64,000 nucleotides of DNA. Source: Micromonospora sp. WMMD980. Lineage in GTDB: Bacteria > Actinomycetota > Actinomycetes > Mycobacteriales > Micromonosporaceae. The translations under genes were made by a program, and so were the position numbers. The stretch is taken from positions 3,720,001-3,784,000 of the forward strand of contig NZ_JARUBE010000003.1 in assembly GCF_029626035.1 (NCBI RefSeq), given 5' to 3'. This document shows, piece by piece, positions 46,071 through 54,870 of the stretch; position 1 is the stretch's first letter, and the number at the start of each line of letters is the position of its first letter. The notes below the pieces were generated by a model. It was not told the DNA's origin, did no database searches, and worked only from the letters and a program-made list of their open reading frames with translations.

Positions 46071-47333
46071 TCAGCCCACCACCGGCACGAAGACCGCGAG
46101 CAGCAGGTACGCCGTCGGCACCGCGAACAGGATGGAGTCGAGCCGGTCCATCAGGCCGCCGTGCCCGGGCAGCAGGTTGCTCATGTCCTTGACGCCCAGG
46201 TCCCGCTTGATCATCGACTCGGCGAGGTCACCGAGCACCGCCGCGCAGGAGATCGCCACCCCGAACGACGCACCCCACCAGGGGGCCACGTCGAACAGCA
46301 GCCACAGCAGCAGCGCGCTGCCCGCCGCGGCGGCGGCGACCGAGCCGGCGAAGCCCTCCCAGGACTTCTTCGGACTGATCTTCGGGGCCATCGGCCGCTT
46401 CCCGAAGGCCACCCCGGCGGCGTATCCGCCGGTGTCGGAGAGCACCACGGCCACCAGCGTGACCAGCACCCGCAGGTGACCGTCGTCGGGCGCGGCCGCC
46501 AGCAGGGCCGCGAATCCGGCGAGGAAGGGCACGTAGACCACGATCAGCGTGGCCGCGGTGAGGTCGCGCTGGTAGTTGCCGGGGCCGTCGCCCAGCCGCC
46601 AGATCATCGTGCCTAGCACGGTCACCAGCAGCCCGAGGCAGAGCGCGTCCGGGCCGGCGAACCAGGCCAGCCCGACCATGATCACCCCGCCGGCGACCAG
46701 CGGCACCAGCGGCGGGTGAGCGCCGCTGCGGCGGACCGCCCGGGCCATCTCCCAGCTGCCGATCGCCACGGCGGCGGCGAGCACGGCGAGGAACGCCGGC
46801 AGGAAGAAGAACAGCGGCACCACGATCGCCGCGCCGAGACCCGCGCCGACGCCGATCGCCGCCGGCAGGTTGCGCCCCGCCTTCGACGCCCGGGGCGCGG
46901 TGGTCGGCGGGCGTTCGGCGCTCGCCCGGCGGCGCCCCTTCGACCGGCGACCGGACGGCGGTTCGGGCGCCGGCTCGTCGCGTACCGCCGGGAGGTGGCC
47001 GGTCGGCTCGTCCCGCACCGGCGCGATCTGCGCGGTGGGGAACTCGTCCTCGGGCCGGTCGCAGCCGTCGGGGTGGTCGTCGTCGCGACCGCCCGGCGGC
47101 GGTCCGTCGTAGGACCGCGGTCCGCCGGGGTGCGGGTCCGCTACCGGGCGGGCGTACGCCCGCCGGTCGGCGGGCCGGGCGTACGCTCCGGCGTCGGCGG
47201 GCCAGGCGTCCGGGCCGGGGGCGGGCCGCTGCCACGCGCCGGGCTCCAGGTCGGTCTCCGGCCAGGGCAGGGCCGGGGCCGGACGGTCCCAGCCGCGCGG
47301 CTCGGTGCTGCCGTAGGGGTCGGGGTGGGACAT
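46071..47333 (-). CDS. cdsA: Phosphatidate cytidylyltransferase
   Basis: 420 residues. It makes CDP-diacylglycerol for phospholipid synthesis. The C-terminal signature is complete ([26 protein letters not shown]). About eight membrane helices follow a cytoplasmic N-terminal tail of some 140 residues rich in Pro, Asp and Arg, longer than in E. coli but usual in actinomycetes. ATG 47333 or the preceding GTG 47336 starts it. Confidence 0.95.
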   Translation of the reverse strand: MSHPDPYGSTEPRGWDRPAPALPWPETDLEPGAWQRPAPGPDAWPADAGAYARPADRRAYARPVADPHPGGPRSYDGPPPGGRDDDHPDGCDRPEDEFPTAQIAPVRDEPTGHLPAVRDEPAPEPPSGRRSKGRRRASAERPPTTAPRASKAGRNLPAAIGVGAGLGAAIVVPLFFFLPAFLAVLAAAVAIGSWEMARAVRRSGAHPPLVPLVAGGVIMVGLAWFAGPDALCLGLLVTVLGTMIWRLGDGPGNYQRDLTAATLIVVYVPFLAGFAALLAAAPDDGHLRVLVTLVAVVLSDTGGYAAGVAFGKRPMAPKISPKKSWEGFAGSVAAAAAGSALLLWLLFDVAPWWGASFGVAISCAAVLGDLAESMIKRDLGVKDMSNLLPGHGGLMDRLDSILFAVPTAYLLLAVFVPVVG

Positions 47334-47534
47334 CACGCACCGGCAGACGGTACGAAAGCCACCACATGACGCAAGACCAAGACCATCCCCTACCGGCTGA
47401 GACTTCCTGTTGACCGACCGACGGCCGGGCGACTCCCGCCGTTAACCCGGTGGTGGTCGCCGAATCGTGCCGAGCCTACTGCACCCGCCGGGCAGGCGAG
47501 GGTGGACGCCGGCCGGGCACGACGACGGCACCGG

Positions 47535-47561
47535 GCCGCCGCCCGGAGGCCGGGCGGCGGC
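47535..47561 (-). terminator. Hairpin after frr
   Basis: 12-bp perfect stem GCCGCCGCCCGG/CCGGGCGGCGGC with a 3-base loop, 30 bp beyond the frr stop. Confidence 0.6.
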
Positions 47562-47592
47562 GGCGCGGTGCCGTGCGGAGCACGCGGGCTGC

Positions 47593-48150
47593 TCAGACCT
47601 CGAGCAGCTCGGACTCCTTGTGCTTGATCATCTCGTCCACCGTGGTGACGAAGCGCTGGGTCAGGTCGTCCAGGTCCTTCTCCGCGCGCCGGCCCTCGTC
47701 CTCGCCGACCTCGCCGTCCTTGACCAGGCGGTCCAGCTCTTCCTTGGCCTTGCGCCGGATGTTGCGGACGGCGACCTTGGACTCCTCGCCCTTCTGCCGG
47801 GCGACCTTGATCATCTCCCGCCGCCGCTCCTCGGTCATCTGCGGCAGCACGATGCGCAACTGGTTGCCCTCGTTGTTCGGGTTGACCCCGAGGTCCGAGT
47901 CGCGGATCGCCTTCTCCATCGCATTGGTCTGCGAGTTGTCGTACGGCTTGATGATCACCATGCGCGGCTCGGGCACCGCGATGGACGCCATCTGCGGCAG
48001 CGGGGTCGGGCTGCCGTAGTAGTCGATGAGGATCCGGGAGAACATCGCGGCGTTGGCGCGACCGGTGCGGATCCCGCCGAATTCCTCCCTGGCGTGCTCG
48101 ATGGCACGCTCCATCTTCTCCTCCGCCTCGAGGAGGGTGTCGTCGATCAC
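47593..48150 (-). CDS. frr: Ribosome recycling factor
   Basis: 185 residues, the exact family length. [24 protein letters not shown] and [21 protein letters not shown] are diagnostic. It splits post-termination ribosomes with EF-G. It follows pyrH by 85 bp in the conserved order tsf-pyrH-frr-cdsA. Confidence 0.98.
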   Translation of the reverse strand: MIDDTLLEAEEKMERAIEHAREEFGGIRTGRANAAMFSRILIDYYGSPTPLPQMASIAVPEPRMVIIKPYDNSQTNAMEKAIRDSDLGVNPNNEGNQLRIVLPQMTEERRREMIKVARQKGEESKVAVRNIRRKAKEELDRLVKDGEVGEDEGRRAEKDLDDLTQRFVTTVDEMIKHKESELLEV

Positions 48151-48235
48151 CGGTCTCCTCGCCTCCTTCTGTCGCTCGTCGTGGGCTGTGCTCTCAGGCT
48201 GTGGCAGAGGACCGCTGCCGGTCCGGCGGAACCGG

Positions 48236-49003
48236 TCAGGCGGTGATCAGCGTGCCGATCTTCTCACCGCCGACGGCCCGGACGATGGTGTCGTCGCCCT
48301 GGGCGCCGAAGACCAGCATCGGCAGGCCGTTCTCCATGCAGAGGCTGAACGCGGCGGCGTCGGCCACCCGCAGGTTGCGGCGCAGCACCTCGGAGAAGGT
48401 GATCGAGTCGAGCTTGCTCGCCGTCGGGTCGATGCGGGGGTCGGCGGTGTAGACCGCGTCCACGCCGTTCTTGCTCATCAGCACCACGTCCGCGCGGATC
48501 TCCAGCGCCCGCTGGGCGGCCACCGTGTCGGTGGAGAAGTAGGGCATCCCGGCGCCCGCGCCGAAGATCACCACACGGCCCTTCTCCAGGTGCCGGATCG
48601 CGCGCAGCGGGATGTAGGGCTCGGCGACCTGGGCCATGGTGATGGCGCTCTGTACCCGGGTCTCGATGCCCTCCTTCTCCAGGAAGTCCTGCAACGCCAG
48701 GCAGTTCATCACCGTGCCCAGCATGCCCATGTAGTCGGCGCGGGCCCGGTCCATGCCCCGCTTCTGCAGCTCGGCGCCGCGGAAGAAGTTGCCGCCGCCG
48801 ACCACCACCGAGACCTGCACGCCACGGCGGACCACGGTGGCGATCTGCCGGGCGATGCCCTGCACGACGTCCGGGTCGACGCCGATCGCGCCGCCGCCGA
48901 AGACCTCACCGGAGAGCTTCAGCACCACCCGGCGGGACCGACCGGGCGGCGGGGCGGTCGGGTCGTCCTCCGCCAGGCTCCGGTCACTCACAACCTGCGT
49001 CAT
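48236..49003 (-). CDS. pyrH: UMP kinase
   Basis: 255 residues. The amino acid kinase fold begins [12 protein letters not shown], with [27 protein letters not shown], and TADPRIDP later. It phosphorylates UMP in pyrimidine synthesis and is usually hexameric and GTP-controlled. A hydrophilic N-terminal extension of about 24 residues is present. It lies between tsf (a terminator intervenes) and frr. Confidence 0.97.
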   Translation of the reverse strand: MTQVVSDRSLAEDDPTAPPPGRSRRVVLKLSGEVFGGGAIGVDPDVVQGIARQIATVVRRGVQVSVVVGGGNFFRGAELQKRGMDRARADYMGMLGTVMNCLALQDFLEKEGIETRVQSAITMAQVAEPYIPLRAIRHLEKGRVVIFGAGAGMPYFSTDTVAAQRALEIRADVVLMSKNGVDAVYTADPRIDPTASKLDSITFSEVLRRNLRVADAAAFSLCMENGLPMLVFGAQGDDTIVRAVGGEKIGTLITA

Positions 49004-49068
49004 CCGCCCCGCCCCTTCTCCCCGCGCAGCGCGCGGGCATCGCGTAACTGCCCCTGCCGACCCTATGT

Positions 49069-49116
49069 GACGAGGAGGCCGCGGTGCCTGTCGCGTACAC
49101 CGGCGGCCTCCTCGTC
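49069..49116 (-). terminator. Terminator of the rpsB-tsf operon
   Basis: 14-bp perfect stem GACGAGGAGGCCGC and its complement, extended by a bulge and four more pairs, 40 bp after the tsf stop. It could also attenuate read-through into pyrH. Confidence 0.7.
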
Positions 49117-49156
49117 GACGTTCCCCTGCGCCCGGGCCGGCGGCCCGGACGGCGGC

Positions 49157-49984
49157 TCAGGCCTGACCGACCTCGAACCGCACGAAGCGGGTCACCTCGA
49201 TGCCGGCCTCGGCCAGCACCTGCTTGACGGTCTTCTTGTTGTCGGCGACCGCGGCCTGCTCCAGCAGGACGAAGTCCTTGAAGAAGGCGTTGACCCGACC
49301 CTCGACGATCTTCGGCAGCGCCGCCTCGGGCTTGTTCTCCTCGCGGGCGGTCTGCTCGGCGATGCGCCGCTCGGACTCGACCGTCTCGGCGGGCACCTCG
49401 TCACGGGTGAGGTACTTCGGCCGCATGGCGGCGATCTGCATCGCCACCCCACGCGCGTCCGCGTCGCCGGCCTCGTCGGTCTTGCCGGAGAACTGCACCA
49501 GCACGCCGACCGCCGGAGGCAGGTCCTGGCTCTTGCGGTGCAGGTAGACCGCGGTGGTGCCGTCGAGCTTGGCGAAGCGGTTGAGCACCAGCTTCTCGCC
49601 GATCTTGGCGGACTGCTCCTGGATCAGGTCGGCCACGCTCTTGCCGTCGATGCTGCTGGCGAGCAGCTCCTCGGCGTTGGTGGCGCCGCTGGTCACGCCG
49701 TGCTCGACGAGCTGCTGGGCGAGCGCGATGAAGGCGTCGTTCTTGGCGACGAAGTCGGTCTCGCAGTTGAGCTCGAGCAGCGCCTGGCCGGAGTGGGCGA
49801 CGAGGCCGTTGGCCGCGGTGCGGCCGGCCCGCTTGCCGACATCCTTGGCACCCTTGACGCGCAGGATCTCCACGGCCTTGTCGAAGTCGCCCTCGGCCTC
49901 GGTCAGCGCCTTCTTGGAGTCCATCATGCCGGCGCCGGTGAGGTCCCGGAGCTTCTTGACGTCCGCGGCGGTGAAGTTGGACAT
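49157..49984 (-). CDS. tsf: Elongation factor Ts
   Basis: 275 residues. The UBA-like N terminus ([24 protein letters not shown]) and the conserved [14 protein letters not shown] are intact. It recycles EF-Tu by nucleotide exchange. It follows rpsB by about 125 bp in the usual operon. Confidence 0.98.
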   Translation of the reverse strand: MSNFTAADVKKLRDLTGAGMMDSKKALTEAEGDFDKAVEILRVKGAKDVGKRAGRTAANGLVAHSGQALLELNCETDFVAKNDAFIALAQQLVEHGVTSGATNAEELLASSIDGKSVADLIQEQSAKIGEKLVLNRFAKLDGTTAVYLHRKSQDLPPAVGVLVQFSGKTDEAGDADARGVAMQIAAMRPKYLTRDEVPAETVESERRIAEQTAREENKPEAALPKIVEGRVNAFFKDFVLLEQAAVADNKKTVKQVLAEAGIEVTRFVRFEVGQA

Positions 49985-50110
49985 GACTCTCTCTTCGGTG
50001 TCAGTGAGGTGGTCTGGGGTGCTGGTTACCCGGTTCCGGGCCGGTGCTGCCCGGCGTACCCGTCGCGCCCCACCGCCGGGAACCCGGACGGTGGGGACGC
50101 GACGGCGAGA

Positions 50111-50980
50111 TCACTCGGCGGCGGCGGTCGCCGGCTGCTCGGCGGCGGCCGGGGCCGGCTGCTCGGCGGCGGCGGGCTGCTCGTCGGCCTTCTTCGGCTC
50201 CTCGAGCAGCTCGCGCTCCCACTCGGCCAGCGGCTCGTCGGCGCCGACCTGACCCGCCTCGGGCTTCTCGTCGCCGCCCCGGTTACGGCCGGAGCGGGCG
50301 ATCAGACCGTCGGCGACGGCGGCGGCGACGACCTTGGTCAGCAGCTCGGCCGACCGGATGGCGTCGTCGTTGCCCGGGATCGGGAAGTCGACCTCGTCCG
50401 GGTCGCAGTTGGTGTCGAGCACGGCGATCACCGGGATGCCCAGCTTGCGGGCCTCGTCGACGGCGATGTGCTCCTTCTTGGTGTCGACGATCCAGACCGC
50501 GGCGGGCAGCTTCTGCATGTCCCGCAGGCCGCCCAGGGTGCGGGTCAGCTTGATCTTCTCGCGGGAGAGCTGGAGGGTCTCCTTCTTGGTGTAACCGGCG
50601 GCGGTGCCGCTCAGGTCACCCAGGGCCTCGAGCTCCTTCATCCGCTGGAGCCGCTTGTACACGGTCTGGAAGTTGGTCAGCATGCCGCCGAGCCAGCGGT
50701 GGTTGACGTACGGCTGGCCGACCCGGGTCGCCTGCTCGGCGATGGCCTCCTGGGCCTGCTTCTTGGTGCCGACGAACAGGATGCTGCCGCCGCCCGCGAC
50801 GGTGGTGCGGATGAACTCGTACGCCTTCTCGATGTAGTCGAGGGTCTGGCGCAGGTCGATGATGTAGATACCGTTGCGCTCGGTGAAGATGAAGCGCTTC
50901 ATCTTCGGGTTCCAGCGCCGGGTCTGGTGCCCGAAGTGCACACCGCTCTCCAGCAGCTGACGCATGGTCACGACGGCCAT
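50111..50980 (-). CDS. rpsB: 30S ribosomal protein S2
   Basis: 289 residues. [45 protein letters not shown] and [14 protein letters not shown] are diagnostic. The last 45 residues form an acidic Ala/Glu/Pro-rich tail with repeats of EQPAxAAAE, an actinobacterial feature of uncertain role. GGAG lies before ATG 50980. Confidence 0.98.
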   Translation of the reverse strand: MAVVTMRQLLESGVHFGHQTRRWNPKMKRFIFTERNGIYIIDLRQTLDYIEKAYEFIRTTVAGGGSILFVGTKKQAQEAIAEQATRVGQPYVNHRWLGGMLTNFQTVYKRLQRMKELEALGDLSGTAAGYTKKETLQLSREKIKLTRTLGGLRDMQKLPAAVWIVDTKKEHIAVDEARKLGIPVIAVLDTNCDPDEVDFPIPGNDDAIRSAELLTKVVAAAVADGLIARSGRNRGGDEKPEAGQVGADEPLAEWERELLEEPKKADEQPAAAEQPAPAAAEQPATAAAE

Positions 50981-51346
50981 GGTGGGTACTCCTACTTTGT
51001 CCCTGGTTGTCCGTCCGGCCGGCGGCCGGACGCCTGGCGCCCGGTCGCCGGCCAGGGTGGGCCCGGGTGAGAGAACCGGGACCAGGGAGGCCGTCGCTCC
51101 ACGGGAAGACCGTGAAGAGGACACGCGAGGTCGACCGCGCAAGGCGGTCGCCAGTTGACAAGTGTACGCGCCGTCTCCGCACCCCGGCCCTGGGGTGCGC
51201 GGTCCCCCTTGATCCACTCCAGGCCCGCCTGGGGGGCGGCTTGATCCACACCAGCTCGGGGAGGTGGCGGCATCACGGCGGCGGGGATGCCGCCACCTCG
51301 GCGTACCGGTGTGGATCAAGCGGGCCCGGGCGACCGCCCCGCGCGG
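50981..51346. other. rpsB upstream region and dyad repeat
   Basis: This 366-bp gap between rpsB and a membrane-protein gene, both leftward, holds the presumed rpsB promoter and leader (about 50981-51170, GC-rich with short inverted repeats, no recognisable S2-binding structure that I can name) and a large dyad repeat at 51239-51321. I see no gene. Confidence 0.5.
51239..51321. repeat. CTTGATC...GGTGTGGATCA dyad repeat, copy 2
   Basis: 36-bp arms (51239-51274 and 51286-51321) with perfect outer 14 bp (GCTTGATCCACACC) and perfect inner 14 bp (GAGGTGGCGGCATC), separated by an unpaired 8-bp segment; 11-bp loop. A partial extra CTTGATCCACTCC lies at 51208-51220. Homologous to 34245-34335. Confidence 0.72.
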
Positions 51347-52357
51347 TCAGCGGGCCGCGAGCGCGGCGGCGACGAAGAGCACCAGACCGACGGTCAGGTA
51401 GGCGGTCGGCGGGCGCAGCCAGCCGCGACTGCCGTCCGCGAGCGCCAACCCGCCGGTGCGCAGCCCGTACAGCCCGGCACCGAAGATCGGCAGCCCGACC
51501 ACCAGGAACGTGCCCACCACGACGTGCGACGCCGACACCGGATCCCCGACCAGCCCGTGCAGCAACACCCGTAACGCCGGCACCTCCAGCACCACCACCA
51601 ACGCCGCCAGCAGCACCGCGAGCGCCGGACGCCGGGTGCGGTACACGCCGTCACCGGGCGGCGTCCCCTCCGAGCGGGGCACCACCGCCGGCATCGGGCC
51701 GGTCGGCATCTCCAGCGGGTTCACCGGCGCCACCGGGTCCGCCCCGGCGGTCGGCCGCTCCCCCACCGTCAACGGGGTGGCCGCGCCCGGGCCCGTCCGA
51801 CCGCCGAGGGAGATCTGCGTCCCCCCGGTCGTGGCGGGCTCGGCCGACCGGCCGGTGTCCACGATCGGGTAACCGCCAAGCGGGCCGGGACGAGCCGGAT
51901 CGGGACTCCCGGCGAGAGCGTCGGCACCCCGCGCCCCCAGCCCGTACGGGTCGGTGCCACCACGGGCGCCCGCGAGCGGATCGGCCACGCCGGCCGACGG
52001 GTTCGCCGCCCCGCGCGACGCCGTGCCGAGCGCGTCGACGCCACTGCGGGAAGCCACGTCCTCACCACCGGCCGCCTCGCGGGCCGCCCGGCGGCCGGCG
52101 CGGCCCGGCAACTCCCCCGAGACCTCCGGGTCGTCCGGGCGCTGCGACCGCCAACCGCTGGTGTCGTCGACGAGCGGGTCGGCGGCGGAGTACGCGCCGT
52201 AGCGGCTCTCACCGGCGCGCTGCTCCGGGGCGCGGTAGTCGTCGTCGCGGTAGCGCGGCTCGCTGGTGGCGCGCCAGTCCGACTCGTAGCCGCGGTCGCC
52301 CCACCGCGGTTCCCGCTGATCCTCGGGGTAGCTGCGTCGTCCGTCCACGACCGGCAC
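51347..52357 (-). CDS. Conserved membrane protein with long disordered N-terminal region
   Basis: 336 residues. Residues 1-230 are polar, rich in Asp, Arg, Gly and Pro and probably disordered; residues 240-336 form three membrane helices ([54 protein letters not shown]). I recognise no family. GTG 52357 is the start; no clear ribosome-binding site is seen. Confidence 0.75.
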   Translation of the reverse strand: MPVVDGRRSYPEDQREPRWGDRGYESDWRATSEPRYRDDDYRAPEQRAGESRYGAYSAADPLVDDTSGWRSQRPDDPEVSGELPGRAGRRAAREAAGGEDVASRSGVDALGTASRGAANPSAGVADPLAGARGGTDPYGLGARGADALAGSPDPARPGPLGGYPIVDTGRSAEPATTGGTQISLGGRTGPGAATPLTVGERPTAGADPVAPVNPLEMPTGPMPAVVPRSEGTPPGDGVYRTRRPALAVLLAALVVVLEVPALRVLLHGLVGDPVSASHVVVGTFLVVGLPIFGAGLYGLRTGGLALADGSRGWLRPPTAYLTVGLVLFVAAALAAR

Positions 52358-52677
52358 GTTATGCGACCGCCACCAGCGACGCCATTCGGGCCGGCCGAGC
52401 TGTCAACCCAGCTCACGGCAGACCTCGCACATCGCATCTGGTGATGGGTCGAGTGCAGGACGACAAGATGGATCGACACCCGTGTCCGCGCCGCATCAGG
52501 AGCCGGCGACGAATCCGGGCTCGGCTCTGACGCAGCTGCCCCGTTCGCAGGGTGAGAAGCGACCGCCCCGGCTGACAATCCAGCCGGGGCGGTCGCCGCA
52601 GGCGTGCAAAAGTTGCCGCTCACGCCGAGAGCATTCACGCGAGGGTTGGAGGTCTCACCGCCACCCCTCGGGCGCGG
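52358..52677. other. Intergenic stretch, terminator only
   Basis: 320 bp between the membrane-protein gene and the SUKH-3-like gene. Apart from the strong hairpin at 52559-52596 and a TTGACA-like hexamer on the minus strand near 52402-52407, which may be a -35 element for the membrane-protein gene, I see nothing. Confidence 0.5.
52559..52596 (-). terminator. Terminator of the orphan toxin-immunity cassette
   Basis: Perfect 16-bp stem GCGACCGCCCCGGCTG and complement with a 6-base loop; the minus strand continues TTCTC. It lies about 80 bp beyond the SUKH-3-like gene. Confidence 0.85.
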
Positions 52678-53193
52678 TCATATCAGCCTTGGCCATCGAG
52701 GCTGGCCCTCCCGGGAACCGATACAGACAAGGTCGGACGGTGCACGCACAGCCATATCAAGGCCCCGCTCCAGCGTGTCGCCCAGCAACCAGATCAAACC
52801 GGAGGAGAAGGCGACCATCCGCCCCGATCCCGATGCAAACACGTAGGAATAGCTTAGCCACCACGCCACAGGAAACACCTCCTCACCTATGACCGACTCG
52901 ACTTCAGCCGCCTCGGATCGATGGTTTCGCCCCACCCCACCTGGATCGATAGTTAGCGGCTCCGCATTGGTGAAGTTTGGCCCCTCGCTATTAATTGGAG
53001 GTATGCGGAGACCGTGCAATGCTTCCAAGAATCCGATGGCCGGTGGATTGATCCGATAGCCCTCCCCGGCCAAGCCCGTGACAACCTCGATTATATCGAC
53101 CTTTCGACCCCAGAACCAGCCGGATGCCTCAAGGGCGGCGATAACTGCGGACGGAAGTGAGGCGAAGTCAAGCGCCTTACCTTCAATTGACAC
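52678..53193 (-). CDS. SUKH-3-like immunity protein
   Basis: 171 residues. ALEASGWFWGRKVDI followed by AGEGYRINPPAIGFLEALHGLRIP fits the SUKH-3 pattern (aGW-pgR... L...G... A..FL..fgGL), and FPVAWW with a C-terminal GDTLERGLDMAVR is also consistent. Such proteins neutralise toxin tips of polymorphic systems. The GTG start overlaps the end of the upstream toxin fragment by 11 bp, so the two are translationally coupled. Base composition is visibly less GC-rich than in the surrounding housekeeping genes. Confidence 0.72.
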   Translation of the reverse strand: MSIEGKALDFASLPSAVIAALEASGWFWGRKVDIIEVVTGLAGEGYRINPPAIGFLEALHGLRIPPINSEGPNFTNAEPLTIDPGGVGRNHRSEAAEVESVIGEEVFPVAWWLSYSYVFASGSGRMVAFSSGLIWLLGDTLERGLDMAVRAPSDLVCIGSREGQPRWPRLI

Positions 53194-53578
53194 TGATCAC
53201 AAGCCCTCTCATCACTCGGGCACAGGCTCCGCATGGACGAGCAAGGTCGCCATGAGCCCCCTTCGCAGTGTCGCTGACGTGCACCACTGTCATTTGGCCT
53301 CCACGTACAGCCCCCGGCCCCTCTGCCGCATACGCTTTGGCCAGACATTGCATTTCGGCGCAGCCGAGGTGAGGGTGGTCAAAGCCTGAAAGCTCATCGC
53401 GCATTCCATCCGGAACACTGGTTTGAGACTTATTATGCGCACGATACGTAGCTCCACTCGGCGACACATATTCTGCAGCGAAGTCCGCTCCCTTGATCTC
53501 TGCTTTATCTGCCTCTTCCAGGAGCCCCTGTGACGGGGTGCAGTTGTGGACGAGCACCGGCGTGCCGCCGGAAACCAC
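53183..53578 (-). CDS. Orphan C-terminal toxin module (YwqJ-like deaminase) with a Hint-end remnant
   Basis: 131 residues. It begins with VSGGTPVLVHNC, the last residues of a pretoxin Hint domain, and has no signal peptide or RHS part. The remainder is a nucleic-acid-deaminase-like toxin with GCAEMQCLAKAYAAEG and RPCGACARVMRG, i.e. the (H/C)AE and PCxxC zinc motifs of the YwqJ-like group. It is therefore a displaced, probably unexpressed tip that becomes active only when joined to a full-length carrier. The start is nominal (GTG 53578). It overlaps its immunity gene. Confidence 0.72.
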   Translation of the reverse strand: MVSGGTPVLVHNCTPSQGLLEEADKAEIKGADFAAEYVSPSGATYRAHNKSQTSVPDGMRDELSGFDHPHLGCAEMQCLAKAYAAEGPGAVRGGQMTVVHVSDTAKGAHGDLARPCGACARVMRGLVISVN

Positions 53579-53592
53579 ATAGTACGTGTGGG
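53541..53592. repeat. 52-bp homology to the Hint end of the resident toxin gene
   Basis: This segment matches 55275-55326 at 46 of 52 positions, including 18 identical bases at its right end, and both copies encode HTYYVVxGxTPVLVHNC. Similarity stops at the Cys codon. It is a natural recombination site for tip exchange. Confidence 0.85.
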
Positions 53593-53807
53593 ATTTTCAC
53601 CCGGTCACGCAGTGTGACTTACGCGTTCATGGCGTTTCAACTGGCCTTTCGCGTGTGGCGCCTACTCGCCGCATCGACATCTATCAGGCCGACCGCGGCA
53701 ACTTCGCCCAAGAGCCCGAACTCCTCCGCAGGCCCAGCAACGACGACCGGGCCCCGCAGCCCGCCAAGCGCCCACGCGGCAGCCGCAACCGCGCAGCCAA
53801 GCAGTGA
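53586..53807 (+). other. Possible plus-strand coding remnant
   Basis: An open frame of 73 codons whose second half (DIYQADRGNFAQEPELL onward, ending basic and at TGA 53805-53807) has coding-like third positions. The start overlaps the orphan toxin module on the other strand and is probably wrong. It may be the 3' end of an unidentified gene that was replaced here. No family recognised. Confidence 0.25.
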
Positions 53808-54258
53808 GCCAGCCGGATCAAGGCCCTCGACCAAGATCCGACTGGCTCAAAACTGCTCTACAGGATCAAGGCGGCCCGGCGTCCGCCGGGCCGCGCGCAC
53901 GCGCTACGGCCTACGGCCCCGCACGCCCGAACGAACGCCAAGATCCCCATCCGCGAGCTCAACGTCCAGCCAGAGCCGCGACGATCGCTTCACTGGTCGG
54001 CCATCAAGCCGGTTCCGGCGATCGACGCCACGCCGCTACGCGGGCGCAGCACCGAAGCGAGCAACAGCCATCGTCGAGGGGCCGCCGGGCAGCCCGACGC
54101 AAAACCCTGCATCCATACCGAAGATATCGATGTGAGCGGATACAACACCCGCACCCGACGGCAACCTTGACGGCAACACAGAGGGTCCACAGCGCCCTGC
54201 GATGCACATCGAGGTTCGATCACTACGTTCCGTGACGAGTTCGACTGAAAGCCTTCCG
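53594..54258. other. Region between orphan cassette and resident immunity gene
   Basis: 665 bp without a gene I can support. Short open frames exist on both strands, none with a start, ribosome-binding site and convincing composition throughout. In a polymorphic toxin locus such a stretch is usually decayed cassettes; that is inference. Confidence 0.45.
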
Positions 54259-54870
54259 TCACAACTGCCCCTCAATCCCGAGCCAAGCGCGGACTTCCCG
54301 ACGAATTTTTGGATCCGTCAAGTGATCGGCAATCCATGGCAGCGCGGACAAAATCTTCTCAACCCCCCTTAGCGCCGACGCTTGAGCATCAGGCTCCTGG
54401 CTTCCGGACTCGTAAGAAGCCCCGATAGGAGCGAAGAAAGATTCATCGGCGGCTAAGTACTGCCTTCTCCTAGCCTGAGCCGCTACCACTGCCTCGTCTC
54501 GCGGCAAGGGAACATGCTCCAGCGCCCAGGCCGCAGACCCGTCAGGCGTTAGCACGACCGGCAACTCACTAACCGGCACGTTGAGACGGACCGCTGCCGC
54601 CGCAAGCCTGAGCAACCAGTACGCCCCCAACGATGCATCAATATCGTGGCGTTCGACAGCCAGAATTGCAGCCATAGCACCGAGCTTCAGGTCGGATAAA
54701 CGTTGAGAGTGATCAACGTTCCTTAGCGGACTCACGGCCGATTCGACCGACTCGAACAGCGCCTGCCACCACTGGGGCGATACCCGTCGGGGGAACCGAG
54801 CACGCAGCCACTCACCGAGTGAGTCGAGCGGGATCACCCGAAGTTCCTGCAACTCTGATTGCGTTTCCAC
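54259..54870 (-). CDS. Candidate immunity protein for the resident RHS toxin
   Basis: 203 residues, cytosolic, no signal peptide or membrane helix, mostly helical (LRARFPRRVSPQWWQALFE, WLLRLAAAAVRLNVPV, ADHLTDPKIRREVRAWLGIE). I recognise no family. Its GTG start overlaps the TAG stop of the RHS gene (TAGTG), the tight coupling typical of toxin-immunity pairs. Lower GC content than the RHS core supports exchange together with the toxin tip. Confidence 0.7.
   Translation of the reverse strand: METQSELQELRVIPLDSLGEWLRARFPRRVSPQWWQALFESVESAVSPLRNVDHSQRLSDLKLGAMAAILAVERHDIDASLGAYWLLRLAAAAVRLNVPVSELPVVLTPDGSAAWALEHVPLPRDEAVVAAQARRRQYLAADESFFAPIGASYESGSQEPDAQASALRGVEKILSALPWIADHLTDPKIRREVRAWLGIEGQL

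Noticed and set aside
53990..54275. Small minus-strand frames upstream of the orphan cassette
   Set aside because: Cys- and Arg-rich translations, several overlapping frames, no ribosome-binding site and no recognisable motif.
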